From IMG/VR virus record IMGVR_UViG_3300002141_000156, positions 1 to 64,000 of that record: a stretch of 64,000 bases of DNA, one strand, 5' to 3'. Source of the stretch: a virus. Positions 43,816-54,743 of this stretch are shown here, piece after piece. Position 1 is the first letter of the stretch; each line of letters begins with the position of its first letter. The translations under genes and the position numbers were made by a program. A model generated the notes under the pieces. The model searched no databases. It saw nothing but the letters and a program-made list of their open reading frames with translations, and had not been told where the DNA came from.

Positions 43816-44478
43816 GTGGTAATCATAAGTATCGATTTTTCAATATTATATCCAGGAGTATGCATCTGTCGAGACTTTAAAGACTTTAAATGGCTAGCAG
43901 TAGTCAATACCAAAGTCAGAAAAAAGGACGAAGCCCATTTTGACTGGATCAATTCATACTACCCAAACCTAAAGATCTTACGAACTACTTCAAAAAGAAG
44001 AAAGGACGAACTATATCACATCACAGAAAGAATCAAGCTTGATAACTATCTAGAGCTAATTGAGATTCTAATTTCAGCAATCAAAGAAGAAGTAAAAGAC
44101 GAGCAAGATGTTATAGTATGTCTTGAAGGCATCTCTTTTGGTTCTAGCGGAAATTCACTAGTTGATATTTCACAGTCAACTGGTATCTTAAAACACCAAT
44201 TAGTAACCCAAATCCTTAATAATAAAACTGATAGGTTTTTCATCTTCAGTCCAAGCGAACTTAAAAATGCAATTGGCTGCAAAGGTAATGCAAACAAGCA
44301 TGACGTACTTGCAAAATTTAAAAGTGACCCAATTATCGAATCAGTAAAGGATTCAGACCTATACAAGTTATTAAATACTGAAGATTGGGTAATCGACGGA
44401 GAAAAGATCCTATCTCCAATCATAGACATGACTGATGCCTACTTAGGTGTTGCAAAAATATATGGGCTTTCAAAATAA
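43816..44478 (+). CDS. RuvC-like Holliday-junction resolvase
   Basis: 220 residues with a GTG start. The ATG four bases earlier is in another frame and closes quickly. RNase H-fold features: IISIDFS with Asp7, CLEGISFGSSG with Glu104, QSTGILKHQL, GNANKHDVL and the C-terminal acidic pair in IDMTDAYL (Asp204, Asp207). Phage RuvC-like enzymes cut branched DNA before packaging, the task of endonuclease VII in T4. It is followed within 9 nt by the gp55-like sigma gene. Confidence 0.78.
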   Translation: MVIISIDFSILYPGVCICRDFKDFKWLAVVNTKVRKKDEAHFDWINSYYPNLKILRTTSKRRKDELYHITERIKLDNYLELIEILISAIKEEVKDEQDVIVCLEGISFGSSGNSLVDISQSTGILKHQLVTQILNNKTDRFFIFSPSELKNAIGCKGNANKHDVLAKFKSDPIIESVKDSDLYKLLNTEDWVIDGEKILSPIIDMTDAYLGVAKIYGLSK

Positions 44479-44487
44479 TCAATAGAT

Positions 44488-44886
44488 ATGACTAGAAAGA
44501 AACGTGGTGACATACACTATATTAACAATAAAGATTTTACTCGATCAATTATTGAAAGTAAGACAGTGGATGTGCTAACTCCATTTGCAATCGATTGCTT
44601 TATCTCATTAGCAAATCGCGCAGTAAATCGTCTCTATTTTCAAGACTCTCGCGATCGCGAGGACTGTATTCAATCCGCAATTCTTGACTGTTTAAAATAT
44701 TGGAGAAGTTTTGATGAGACAAAGTCAAAGAATCCAAACGCGTTTGCATATTTTACCCAAATATGCAAAAATGGGTATGCAAAAGAGTGGAAAAAGATCC
44801 ATAAGAAGACTGGACTTGATAAAGATGAGCCGCTTGAATTTATTTCATTGGGGTATGGCGGAGAAAGTTCAATTTACAGCATTTAG
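44488..44886 (+). CDS. 55: Late-transcription sigma factor (gp55-like)
   Basis: 132 residues, shorter than T4 gp55 (185). The central part, SRDREDCIQSAILDCLKY then WRSFDETKSKNPNAFAYF and TQICKNGYAKEWKKIHKK (about 54-107), is the sigma region-2-like pattern of T4-type gp55: acidic helix, FD..KS.NPFAYFTQI, then a basic helix. It would direct host RNA polymerase to TAAATA late promoters, which occur before late genes in this window, one only 11 nt past its own stop. The match is by pattern. Confidence 0.8.
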   Translation: MTRKKRGDIHYINNKDFTRSIIESKTVDVLTPFAIDCFISLANRAVNRLYFQDSRDREDCIQSAILDCLKYWRSFDETKSKNPNAFAYFTQICKNGYAKEWKKIHKKTGLDKDEPLEFISLGYGGESSIYSI

Positions 44887-44896
44887 TATCAACGTG

Positions 44897-44906
44897 TAAT
44901 AAATAA
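44897..44906 (+). promoter_or_regulatory. Late-type promoter for structural operon
   Basis: TAATAAATAA, 22 nt before the ATG of the 1029-residue protein and right after the gp55-like gene. Confidence 0.55.
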
Positions 44907-44928
44907 TATAAATTCCTTTATTTTTTAA

Positions 44929-47900
44929 ATGGTAATTAGCAATCTTAACTTCTTTGATAAGCTGGGTCAAAATTTAAACCTTCAGTTAAATGCAACAACT
45001 AGTGTGTGGGAAGGAAAGATCTATTTCAAGGGAATATCGACTTACTTATTCGATAATGAGAACTTATTTATGCTTGAGGTGGTTGGACCAGACTATAAAT
45101 TTCCTGTATTATCACCAAACCAGAGCATTTCCTTTGAATGGACAAATAATAAAAACCGCGATCAGTTTTTTCTCTATGATGTAGTTAAAGATCTTGAACT
45201 TGACGAAAATTTTATTAGTAAAGTCGAAAGTAAAGTAATTAGGTACTCAGATATTGATCAGTCAAACAGCTTAGCTCCGCTAGACATAAAGATTCCGCTA
45301 CAAGTAAATATTGCATTCAGCCCAACCGATGAAATAATATTCGAAAGAACACTTTCGATCTACCTAAATGATATAACCAAGACAAAGATTGCTGAGCTCT
45401 ATTTTTATGGTGAAGGAATTGAAGAAGAAAAAAGATTTAGTGATTGGGCAACGAATTTCGGCATTAAATTCTTAAAGGAGGACGCCAATATCCTAAAGGA
45501 TTACGATATCAAGGAAGCTTTTCCTAATTTAGAAGCTTTAAATAGTATTCGAAAGCAATTACTTGTAAATAAAGATCAAATTTATCCATATATTGGAACT
45601 TACCGCGGACTTGTTAACTTTATAAATATACTCGGGTACAGGGACACACTTCAAGTAAAAGAATATTGGACTAATATTAACCGTACGTCATCGTATTTCA
45701 ATAAGATGCTAATGGTTGACCTTTCTGATTATTTAGATGATGGAAAGATTGATACTCTTGACCTAACTGATAAAAATAGTGGAATCCGAGGCGGTTCTCA
45801 ATTTAAAAAGACTGAATTCTTAGCAATTGTATACCAGTTTACTGTGGCAACTGATACTTATGACGATGATGGAGTTCCAATAGTTGTTGAAACTACTGAG
45901 TTTACCGTAAATGAGATCTTCTACAAGCTAAACTTACTAAATGCTAAGCTTAAAAATGAATTTTTACCAATAAACGTAAAAATCAAAGATATTATTGGCG
46001 AATTCATCTACTTTCAAAAGATGACAATCGGTAATTGGAATGATTCAACTCAAATCTTTGACTACGATCTTAATGACCCGGCTGAAATTATCGCATATCC
46101 GGGCCAAGACGTAAATTTAACCCTACGTGCAATTGATCCACTATATCGCCAAGCAAGTACAAACGGCTTTGACCTAGGAATTGGTCGAATTAATGAGTCT
46201 GCAAAGAATCCATTCGAATTTGGACAAAGATACCTTACCCATGCAGATAATGCAGCAGTAATTGAATATATTGAGACATTTTATAACGAAATTAGGACGC
46301 AACGCTTTCCAAATCTACGTAGTAGACTAACTTGGGAATTTGGAGATGATCCACAGCGTATAATTGGAGCACCAGTCGTACTTTCTATCGATTTAGGTAG
46401 ATTTACGATCGATAATTTACGTGGAGTAAAACTTGAAGACCTAGATGCAATAAATATTGGAATAGATCCACACTGGACGCTTGAAAATATTGATTTTAAG
46501 AATTATTATGAAGTTAATTGGAGAATTACCAAAGAGTCTCCAAATCCATATAATTTTGAACATCGTGGGAAAATAGTTGACCTCTATGAAATTGGCCATG
46601 TTCTACCATACGCTGGAAAATATCGAATTACAATAGAACTATATGACTTCTATGGTCATGTCAGTGTATTTAGTCGATTTGTTACTGTGCAGGACGACAT
46701 GAAACCTGAAATAATTGGTTTTGCTAGATTAGAGGACAAATTTGAATATTCTGTCTCAAATCTAACAAATGTTCAACTCCAAGATTTTGGAGCGTCTCCG
46801 CTTTACTATCCTAAAGTTAATGTTCTAAACAATGAAGACGCTGCTGTAAAAATCGATATCTATAAGAACTTATTAGAGTGGATTTCATTCTACAAGAATA
46901 GATATGGTATGGGTCAAAATATATATGACGCTGAACTATATAATACTAGCACAAATACGTATATCCCATATCAGGATCCAGCACAAAACCATCCAAAGAA
47001 ATCATATTGGGGACTTGGCGATGGCGATACTCCAATTACACTAAATGATTTTAGCGGAATGCAAATTGATGAACTATATTGGTTACGACTAACTGATCTT
47101 ATATACTTGGATGATTTTGAGGCGGGTTTTTATATGCGTAATCCTAAACCTGGAGACAAAATTAGAATGTCTCTATTTTCAGATTATATACTTCCACCTT
47201 TTACTACACTAGAAGACCTTGTACAAATTTTAAACGATAGTGATCACCCTGGAGTTAAATTGTTTAATTATGAAATAATTAATGGCCGGCACTCAGACTA
47301 CCAATATATTATCCATGCTCAAGCAGAGTATCTAAGTAAAGAAATGTATCACATGCTTGCTTATCCAGGAGGAGGTAGTCCAAGTCCAAGCCCAATATTT
47401 AGCCCAAGTCCAGGTGGCGGTTCAGGTTTCCGTGGTGATGAATACACCTTCTTCTTACCGAAAAAAGTATTTTCAAAACCAGCAATTGATTATCTTGCTT
47501 CACTTTCACCAGTATTTGATGTAGAGACGATGTTTTTACACGCAAAAACAAGTGATGTTTTATCTGGTGCTGTGCAGGATCCTAGTTTCTGGCAAGATAC
47601 TCACTATTGGAGATTTAATAATGATGTTCAGACTGGATATCTGCCAACCACCATTGACCAGAATGCATTTAATATTACTGACATTAAACTCTATGAAGAA
47701 ACATTTGCTGTTCCTGAAAATGGAATTATCTTCTTTGTAATCAATAACCTAGATGGTAAGAATGATTTTATCTGGAAATTAAAAAATACAAACACTGGGG
47801 AAGAAATAATAAGAGTTAAATCTGTCCCATTCTTTATTTGGAAATTTAAAGATCTTGGAGATTTTACACTAAGTTGTGATGTGTTCGATAATCGAAACAC

Positions 47901-48018
47901 TCAGTATACAAATGAGATTCAAAACCTTATTCGGGTTCTTGATAGAAAACAATACACTAAAGAGACTGAAACTCGATTAAACGATCGAAAACGTCTCTTA
48001 TTAAAGAGTCGAGCATAA
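44929..48018 (+). CDS. Large putative baseplate/tail structural protein
   Basis: 1029 residues, about the size of T4 gp7 (1032), though no direct similarity can be claimed. The segment about 185-245 (DYDIKEAFPNLEAL, YIGTYRGLVNFINILGY) resembles the connector part of P2 gpI/baseplate wedge-type proteins. A Pro/Ser/Gly hinge (GGGSPSPSP and similar) near 810-830 separates it from a C-terminal beta-rich domain. It opens the long rightward structural operon under a late-type promoter. Confidence 0.6.
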   Translation: MVISNLNFFDKLGQNLNLQLNATTSVWEGKIYFKGISTYLFDNENLFMLEVVGPDYKFPVLSPNQSISFEWTNNKNRDQFFLYDVVKDLELDENFISKVESKVIRYSDIDQSNSLAPLDIKIPLQVNIAFSPTDEIIFERTLSIYLNDITKTKIAELYFYGEGIEEEKRFSDWATNFGIKFLKEDANILKDYDIKEAFPNLEALNSIRKQLLVNKDQIYPYIGTYRGLVNFINILGYRDTLQVKEYWTNINRTSSYFNKMLMVDLSDYLDDGKIDTLDLTDKNSGIRGGSQFKKTEFLAIVYQFTVATDTYDDDGVPIVVETTEFTVNEIFYKLNLLNAKLKNEFLPINVKIKDIIGEFIYFQKMTIGNWNDSTQIFDYDLNDPAEIIAYPGQDVNLTLRAIDPLYRQASTNGFDLGIGRINESAKNPFEFGQRYLTHADNAAVIEYIETFYNEIRTQRFPNLRSRLTWEFGDDPQRIIGAPVVLSIDLGRFTIDNLRGVKLEDLDAINIGIDPHWTLENIDFKNYYEVNWRITKESPNPYNFEHRGKIVDLYEIGHVLPYAGKYRITIELYDFYGHVSVFSRFVTVQDDMKPEIIGFARLEDKFEYSVSNLTNVQLQDFGASPLYYPKVNVLNNEDAAVKIDIYKNLLEWISFYKNRYGMGQNIYDAELYNTSTNTYIPYQDPAQNHPKKSYWGLGDGDTPITLNDFSGMQIDELYWLRLTDLIYLDDFEAGFYMRNPKPGDKIRMSLFSDYILPPFTTLEDLVQILNDSDHPGVKLFNYEIINGRHSDYQYIIHAQAEYLSKEMYHMLAYPGGGSPSPSPIFSPSPGGGSGFRGDEYTFFLPKKVFSKPAIDYLASLSPVFDVETMFLHAKTSDVLSGAVQDPSFWQDTHYWRFNNDVQTGYLPTTIDQNAFNITDIKLYEETFAVPENGIIFFVINNLDGKNDFIWKLKNTNTGEEIIRVKSVPFFIWKFKDLGDFTLSCDVFDNRNTQYTNEIQNLIRVLDRKQYTKETETRLNDRKRLLLKSRA

Positions 48019-48021
48019 AAT

Positions 48022-48031
48022 TAATAAATAA
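48022..48031 (+). promoter_or_regulatory. Late-type promoter within structural operon
   Basis: TAATAAATAA, 20 nt before the ATG at 48052, ten bases identical to the site at 44897. Confidence 0.5.
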
Positions 48032-48051
48032 AATAAAATAATTCAAAGAAC

Positions 48052-49023
48052 ATGGCATTTACACCTGTTTCGTTACCGATTCAAGAAATTCTCTTAACAA
48101 ATTTTGTTACAGATATTGCGTCTATTAGCAATGCAAATAGTTTGCTGCTTAAGGACAAATTAGAGGACGTGGTTAACCTATTAGAAATTGACTTGACGGC
48201 TATATCGATTGGTACAGACACCGCAATTAATTCAATTAAGACAAAAAATGTTATTATCCAGGAAACTGGCTTGATTTTCCAAACTGGAACTCCAAATCAG
48301 ATTATTGCACGACTTGAAAAAAATTCAAGCACACAGTCAGTATTTACAGTTGATAAAATCAATGTTAATATTGATATTGATACAGATTCAATTGTTGCAA
48401 ACTCAGTGACGGTAAATGATGCTTTAATATCAAATGGTCCTACCCTACTGACAAGTTCTCTGGAATTTAGTGCACAATTAATAGAATCAAAAGAAACAGT
48501 TACTGCAACCCTAACTAACACTGGGCCTATCGCTGAAGCTCGAATCACATTAACTAGTGGATCAAAGAAAAATATCCTAGTTAAGCTTAGCGCAGTTACT
48601 TCACCAAATTTAAACCATGTATATGACGGAGTTAGTGCATTTGCTGGAGGTATCACAAAATTTGTTTTATATGTTGACTTTGATGCCGTGAATCCACCAG
48701 CACAAAATAGTACATTTACAATTTCATTTGTTGACATTGTTGAAAATATTACATCAACAAGTATTTTAACTGCGGTTAATGGAAATAACATGCCGGTTGT
48801 TATTAGCGGTGGTCAAAATCTAAGCGCTCTTCCCACGCCGGTTCCAATATACCTACACGATGGCACATATGATATAGGTGTTAATCCAATAAGCACAAAC
48901 CCAATATTAAATAGTAATATCATATCTTATTATGGAAACAATGCGACATTCCTTTATATTCTTGATGAGAATACAGACGATCGTCTAATTGTTACAAGTA
49001 CAGTAGGAATGGAATTCTTTTAA
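48052..49023 (+). CDS. Putative tail/baseplate structural protein
   Basis: 323 residues. The N-terminal 60 are helical; the rest is beta-rich with many Thr, Asn and Ile (VNIDIDTDSIVANSVTV, FTISFVDIVENITSTS). No known domain. It lies between large structural genes in the same late operon. A weaker TATAAAAA box lies just after its stop, before the next gene. Confidence 0.55.
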   Translation: MAFTPVSLPIQEILLTNFVTDIASISNANSLLLKDKLEDVVNLLEIDLTAISIGTDTAINSIKTKNVIIQETGLIFQTGTPNQIIARLEKNSSTQSVFTVDKINVNIDIDTDSIVANSVTVNDALISNGPTLLTSSLEFSAQLIESKETVTATLTNTGPIAEARITLTSGSKKNILVKLSAVTSPNLNHVYDGVSAFAGGITKFVLYVDFDAVNPPAQNSTFTISFVDIVENITSTSILTAVNGNNMPVVISGGQNLSALPTPVPIYLHDGTYDIGVNPISTNPILNSNIISYYGNNATFLYILDENTDDRLIVTSTVGMEFF

Positions 49024-49046
49024 TCTATAAAAAATCAATAGTCTAG

Positions 49047-51149
49047 ATGGCAGTTACCCCATTAATTAAACCAGTACAAAATAAGAAGGGTATTTTCTAT
49101 AACTTTCAAAGTGCTCTAGAAGACATCAATGTTACGATAAGTAACAGTGAAACTGCTGTGCGCTTCTCAAAGTTTGCCCTATTAAGAATACCAGAAATTG
49201 GTACTCCAAATACTCTTGCCACAGACAATAAAATTCAATTTTTAGCTCAAGGTGAGTCCAATATGATTGATGGAATCCATGTTGATGCAAATATTAATCT
49301 TGCAGAAAGCTTTCAGAACTATGCGCTTAACTTTGAAGCACTACTATTAAGCAGACCTCAATATAAAAGAGAAGAAAAGTTAACAGTTGGTGAGCGTGTA
49401 TTCTGGAAATGGCTAAAAGAGCTTGGAGCAATTCGTTTTCAAAATGCAAATGCACTCGAGAAAAATACAACAGCTCTAGGTACTGAAGCTAGATTTGTTG
49501 AAAAGCCAGAAACTAACTCAACATATAATCGTGTAGTAAAATATATTGCAGATATCGATGTTGTCAATTCATTAAAATCAAAAGACAATTCATATACTGA
49601 GGTTTATATCCATGTTCCAACAAATGTAGGAACTACTCCACATGTTCTCTTTAAGTCGATTACTGATGCAAATTACTTTCCAAACATGACTGTTGCAAAC
49701 AATGCAGCAGATCCGTTAAATATTGAATACTTATCGGGTAGAAAGTACAATGAAACCCATCCATTTGGACTTTCAATAAAGGCTTCATATGACTTAGATG
49801 ATGCAAGTGTTCTTGCTCAAATTAAAGATACTATTGCTGGAACATACGCTCCAGGAAATTGGTTTACTCAAACTATACGAAATTCATATTACACAGATAA
49901 TTACAATACAACTAGTGCATATAATGTTGCGGCAGATAAAGTAATTTCTAAACAATTTGGATTACGCACCGTTGAATATTTACGAACAAGCTTAGATGGT
50001 ATTTCATTAGATTTTGATCTAGCTAACTATAAGCTTGCTAGTGAGAATCCAGAAATAAAAGTATTTTCTCAATTTAACGACTATATTGCAAATAGAGATT
50101 TTGAATTTAATGCGATCCTAATTTATTATGATACCTATGACCCAAACAATTTAGATTCAAATGGAGTACCGCTAGATATCAGAACTAATTTATATGGAGT
50201 CCTATTTTTAGATAGAATACAACAGAGCGGTCTTGAATTCCAAATCCCAGTGATTCAAAAATTCAAGCCAGATCCACTAAATAAGATCAACGGTAATGCT
50301 TTTGCATTTAAGATGAACCTTAAATTAGACACTTCAATTGAAGATGTTCTAATCGAGCGTTCAATTAATGACTATTCAACCTTCTCATTAGAATTATTTA
50401 CAGATGTGTTAACACAATTCAAGCAATTACAGACAAAATATAACGATAAGTTATTGGAGCTTGACCAATTGAGTCAGAGTGTAGAAGGATTAAAGGACTT
50501 GCTAATTAATACAGAAGATCAAAATGAATTAAAAATTCGTATTACTAATCTTGAAACTGCTCTTGCTGCAAATTCCGCTATTTTTGATAATACAAATAGT
50601 ATGATGCAACTAATTACTAGTGTTAATCAAAGAGTTGATAGCATACTTACTGGAACCTCAAATATTACTATTTCTTATGCATTAGACACAGTTCGTCCAG
50701 GAGAAGGAATTATAATTGACCGTCGAACTCCAAATAGAATTCAAATCGCAAACGGCAATCAGCAGTATAATATATCAAACATGTCAATTACGAATATTTT
50801 TACAAATAATGTGGTTGAGTTAGGTACCTTTACAAATTATGTTGCTCATACAAATAGCGGTAACCAAATTGTTCTAACTCGAGACCTTCAAATTTTCATA
50901 AATGACACAACTACTGCTTGGAAAAAAGGTCAAAGTTTACGATTAGTGATAGATGATGAATTAGTAACTAGTGTATATAATATTAAAATATATACTGATG
51001 CAACAAATAAAATGAATTTAGGTGAATATGGCGTTTCAATTGCTATTTTAAACGATCTTGATTTCTTACCATCTGGTAATAAACCAATTTTTGATATTAT
51101 TTGTACTGATGATGCCTTGCTCACATTCAGAATTGATAAAATAAGATAA
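49047..51149 (+). CDS. Putative tail/baseplate structural protein
   Basis: 700 residues, mostly beta-rich (about 1-450), with a short coiled coil at about 455-515 (FKQLQTKYNDKLLELDQL, LKIRITNLETALAA) and a C-terminal beta domain. Such a layout fits a trimeric or connector-type tail component. No family is recognised. The role is inferred from the structural operon. Confidence 0.55.
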   Translation: MAVTPLIKPVQNKKGIFYNFQSALEDINVTISNSETAVRFSKFALLRIPEIGTPNTLATDNKIQFLAQGESNMIDGIHVDANINLAESFQNYALNFEALLLSRPQYKREEKLTVGERVFWKWLKELGAIRFQNANALEKNTTALGTEARFVEKPETNSTYNRVVKYIADIDVVNSLKSKDNSYTEVYIHVPTNVGTTPHVLFKSITDANYFPNMTVANNAADPLNIEYLSGRKYNETHPFGLSIKASYDLDDASVLAQIKDTIAGTYAPGNWFTQTIRNSYYTDNYNTTSAYNVAADKVISKQFGLRTVEYLRTSLDGISLDFDLANYKLASENPEIKVFSQFNDYIANRDFEFNAILIYYDTYDPNNLDSNGVPLDIRTNLYGVLFLDRIQQSGLEFQIPVIQKFKPDPLNKINGNAFAFKMNLKLDTSIEDVLIERSINDYSTFSLELFTDVLTQFKQLQTKYNDKLLELDQLSQSVEGLKDLLINTEDQNELKIRITNLETALAANSAIFDNTNSMMQLITSVNQRVDSILTGTSNITISYALDTVRPGEGIIIDRRTPNRIQIANGNQQYNISNMSITNIFTNNVVELGTFTNYVAHTNSGNQIVLTRDLQIFINDTTTAWKKGQSLRLVIDDELVTSVYNIKIYTDATNKMNLGEYGVSIAILNDLDFLPSGNKPIFDIICTDDALLTFRIDKIR

Positions 51150-51157
51150 TACACTAA

Positions 51158-54100
51158 ATGGAAGTCAAACATACACTATCCGATGTTTTAAAAAGACTCG
51201 TTGTTGATATCGACAACATGAATAGCTTTCTGTACAGTTTACAGAATATTCTTGAATCAAAATCAGAAAACGTAAATGTTAACCAAACTAAAAATGATGG
51301 TTCAATATACTCAATTAATGTTCCATCCTTCGGTTATTTAAAAGGAAAGATCGAAGATATTGATACTCGATTTGAGACCCTGCTTTCAACAAATAGCGAT
51401 GTTATTGGAATTAAATCAGCAAATGGCGAAGTTCGAAAATTTGAATTAAAGAAAACTTCTCAACTTTTACAAGAATTAGAAAGTGTTCAAAACTTAGCAC
51501 TGACTCTACCTACTGAATTTGGGGTTAAAAATAACTGGTTCTTTGAATCATTCTTAAATCCATTATTATATGTGAACTTAGATATTTCAGACATTTTGAC
51601 TGACGATATTGATAGCTTTGTAGTAAAGAGGCTTATTGTAAATGCAGTAAACAATGATGATATTTCTGCCTTCTTTGACACAAACTATAAAGGCAAAAAT
51701 AATATTAATTATGATGCTTTAAAAACAGATTTAGAAACAAATTCAATTGATTATTTTGAAGATGATAATGTAGTAGATGTTCAAATTGCAATAAATCGAT
51801 TTAAAGGATCATTTGATGTACTTCGTTTTCTTGAAGAAACCGTAGACCAGACATTAACTGATCAAACTGTTGCTGTTGTTCGTCGTCGCTATAAAATTAA
51901 TACTTTAAACTATACAGATGTTCTTTCTGGTGTTAAAAATAGTAAGCTCTTATCAGAAGGAGATATCTTAATCACTAATAATGATTCAGAATATAAAGTA
52001 GTGACTGTCAATAAAACAGATACTGAAGTCGTTCTTGAAAGAATCTTTGGAATTGATCCAATTACACTTGGTGCAAGTATTCTTAGAATAAAACCAGCAC
52101 CATATCGTGCTCCTGAATTACAAGTTAATGTAGGATTCAATGAGCGTCAAATTGTATTCATTCGCCCAATTAGCAAGGCTAAAAATTTAACAATCGATGA
52201 TTATTCAAATGGAGTCGCCGTTTATACAAATGACTTAACTATTCCATTACCGGACAATACTACTGCAACCTTAGCAAATTACTATACAAATTTTGTTGCT
52301 GATTTTGGATTAATTCTCCTTAATATGGCAAAGGAGCGTAAGTTGCCTGCGATTATTGCAAATACACCAAATACTCCAACGTTATCTGCTGCAAACTTTG
52401 CAGTTGTTCAAACAGATCAACATATTCAAGACGATAAAAACGTAACTCAGGTTAAAAATACAATTAAAGAAAAAGCTACAACTGAGAAGGAGATTCAGGA
52501 ATTAAACAAGAAGATTGATGATATTAAAGCAAATATCACAACTACTGCAAAAACTGATCAGGAAGCAAAACGTCTTAAAAAACAATTAACTGAGGTTCAG
52601 AAGACTAGAGATGAAAAAACAGTTAGTTTATCTACCGTTGTTACTAACCTTACTCTTCAGATCTCAACGACTCCACAATTTATTGTTCCTAAAAAATACA
52701 GCGTTCGCGGATTCTGGCAAATTCCTGATCCAGTTAAGTCAACATATGGTGACCAGGCAGTAGTCCAGTTTAAATATCGATATCGTTATTTAAGTCAAGC
52801 TGGAAATCAGCCAACTGCTCAGCAATATACATTTGTTGAAACTGATGGAACTAAGCGGTCTGCTTCATTTTCTCCATGGACAGAAAAATTATCTAAACCT
52901 AGAACTAAAAGCTTAGATACTACAACTGGTTTATATACATGGGACGTTGAAAACGTATCAGATTCAGATGTAGTAAACTCAAATCAATTAGATATTACAA
53001 TTCGTACGGGAGAAATTGTAGAAATACAAGTCAAATCTCTTTCTGAAGCTGGATGGCCAGACAACGCTGCCGAATCTGACTGGTCAAATTCAGTACAGAT
53101 ACCTTTTCCAGAAAGCGTATCATCCGAGGAAGAATCGTCAGTTCTTACTCAAAAGGCATTTGCTGATAAGACTAAAATCGACTTTGAAAAAAGCCTAATT
53201 GCTAGAGGACTTGATACTCACCTTGCAAATCAATTTACAACTGGTGAGAAATTCTTTGCCCACTTAGCCGAGGATATTTCTAGTGGATTTTACACAACTC
53301 AAGGTGCTGTAATTAATCTTTATGAACAATTAAAATCGATTAAAACTACACTAGATAGCGTACAACAGTCAATTTCACTAGACTCTGGGGTAATTAAAGT
53401 AAGTATTATTGATTCTTCTGGAAACACAACCGATATTTCAAATGGAGATACAATTAATCTTTTTGCTGGATATTATCGCGATCTTATTAAAGACACAACC
53501 GGTGGAACTACTGTTTATAATGAAGGACGTATTATTACAAAACAATACGTTATTTCAATTCAAAATATCTCGGCCACTACTCTTGAATTAATGTCATTCC
53601 TATTTGGTGGAATTGATGAAACGGCAACAACCTCTGATCCAGTTGCCAATCCAGATAGTGATTATCACCTAAATCGCCGATACGACCTAGTTCCAGTTGG
53701 AGTAAACAAGAACGTTGCTCCAATTATTGGTAATGTTAAACAAATTGCAAGTCAGCAATCAACACAAGTTAAGAGTCAATGGTTAACAAGTCGTATCCGA
53801 AATTATGGACTTTCGGAAGAAGTCTATGCTCCAAGCACACCAGCAGTGGACTTATTACCCTACTATTCTGCCGGATATGACTATACCCTTGGAACAACTG
53901 TTGGAACTACTCTAAATGTTCCAGTAAATTGGGCACATTATTTACCATTCGATCCTCAATATTCACCATATGGTTCGGTAAATAGCAAAGTATGGAATGG
54001 CACAACTAATGCTAGCGCAAATGGTGTTGGTGGAGGAACGCTAACCGAATTTTGTATTAGCAAAGATCATCCTAGTATCAAAACTATATGTTCTGCAAGT

Positions 54101-54739
54101 TTTCCACATCCTGGTTCTGGAAATATGTCAAGTGTCTTTAGGCCGGAGTTTGCCTCAGCAGTACCGACTACCGTTGATGCAACTGCTCCACAAAAAACCC
54201 TACCCTTTGCCCATGCAATACATTTTGAAACATCTGTACAGGATGATCTTAATGCATTTGGCATAAAATATTATAAACAAGCAACTCGAATTGCTCCAGC
54301 AACTCCTACTGATAATACTACATTGGAGGATAATCAATATCCTGTCAAATTAGGATTTACTCCAAATGATGAATACTTAATCGGTAAATATACCTGTGGT
54401 GCATACTTATACCTTTTCCCACAGGATTACGAATCAGTATCAGTACAAGGAAATTTCCCAGCAAGATCAGTAAGTCAAGTAAAGGTTGGTTCTGAGAATG
54501 CATTTAATATTCCGGTTCTATTCCAATTCAGATGCTCTGATAAATTAGGATTTGTTGGTGGTTTTAGAACCACTAGTACATTAAACAATATAAAATATCA
54601 GAAGAAGATTGGCCTTGATATTAATGTTAAAAACGACGTTCCTTTTTCGTTTGACCTTGAGGTAAGCGCGCAATATACTAAAGAAACATCACTAGATGCT
54701 CCACTAGTTCAAGGAAAAGGAAAAATTAGCACATTCTAA
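51158..54739 (+). CDS. Large putative tail/baseplate protein with coiled coil and Fn3-like domain
   Basis: 1193 residues. It starts with a helical part (LSDVLKRLVVDIDNMNSFL). A Lys/Glu-rich coiled coil occupies about 425-490 (KEIQELNKKIDDIKANI, AKRLKKQLTEVQ). An Fn3-like segment lies at about 510-650, ending in KSLSEAGWPDNAAESDWSN. The C-terminus is beta-rich. Fn3-like domains are common on phage surfaces and often bind sugars. No enzymatic motif is seen. It is one base-scale gap from its neighbours in the late operon. Confidence 0.55.
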   Translation: MEVKHTLSDVLKRLVVDIDNMNSFLYSLQNILESKSENVNVNQTKNDGSIYSINVPSFGYLKGKIEDIDTRFETLLSTNSDVIGIKSANGEVRKFELKKTSQLLQELESVQNLALTLPTEFGVKNNWFFESFLNPLLYVNLDISDILTDDIDSFVVKRLIVNAVNNDDISAFFDTNYKGKNNINYDALKTDLETNSIDYFEDDNVVDVQIAINRFKGSFDVLRFLEETVDQTLTDQTVAVVRRRYKINTLNYTDVLSGVKNSKLLSEGDILITNNDSEYKVVTVNKTDTEVVLERIFGIDPITLGASILRIKPAPYRAPELQVNVGFNERQIVFIRPISKAKNLTIDDYSNGVAVYTNDLTIPLPDNTTATLANYYTNFVADFGLILLNMAKERKLPAIIANTPNTPTLSAANFAVVQTDQHIQDDKNVTQVKNTIKEKATTEKEIQELNKKIDDIKANITTTAKTDQEAKRLKKQLTEVQKTRDEKTVSLSTVVTNLTLQISTTPQFIVPKKYSVRGFWQIPDPVKSTYGDQAVVQFKYRYRYLSQAGNQPTAQQYTFVETDGTKRSASFSPWTEKLSKPRTKSLDTTTGLYTWDVENVSDSDVVNSNQLDITIRTGEIVEIQVKSLSEAGWPDNAAESDWSNSVQIPFPESVSSEEESSVLTQKAFADKTKIDFEKSLIARGLDTHLANQFTTGEKFFAHLAEDISSGFYTTQGAVINLYEQLKSIKTTLDSVQQSISLDSGVIKVSIIDSSGNTTDISNGDTINLFAGYYRDLIKDTTGGTTVYNEGRIITKQYVISIQNISATTLELMSFLFGGIDETATTSDPVANPDSDYHLNRRYDLVPVGVNKNVAPIIGNVKQIASQQSTQVKSQWLTSRIRNYGLSEEVYAPSTPAVDLLPYYSAGYDYTLGTTVGTTLNVPVNWAHYLPFDPQYSPYGSVNSKVWNGTTNASANGVGGGTLTEFCISKDHPSIKTICSASFPHPGSGNMSSVFRPEFASAVPTTVDATAPQKTLPFAHAIHFETSVQDDLNAFGIKYYKQATRIAPATPTDNTTLEDNQYPVKLGFTPNDEYLIGKYTCGAYLYLFPQDYESVSVQGNFPARSVSQVKVGSENAFNIPVLFQFRCSDKLGFVGGFRTTSTLNNIKYQKKIGLDINVKNDVPFSFDLEVSAQYTKETSLDAPLVQGKGKISTF

Positions 54740-54743
54740 ATAG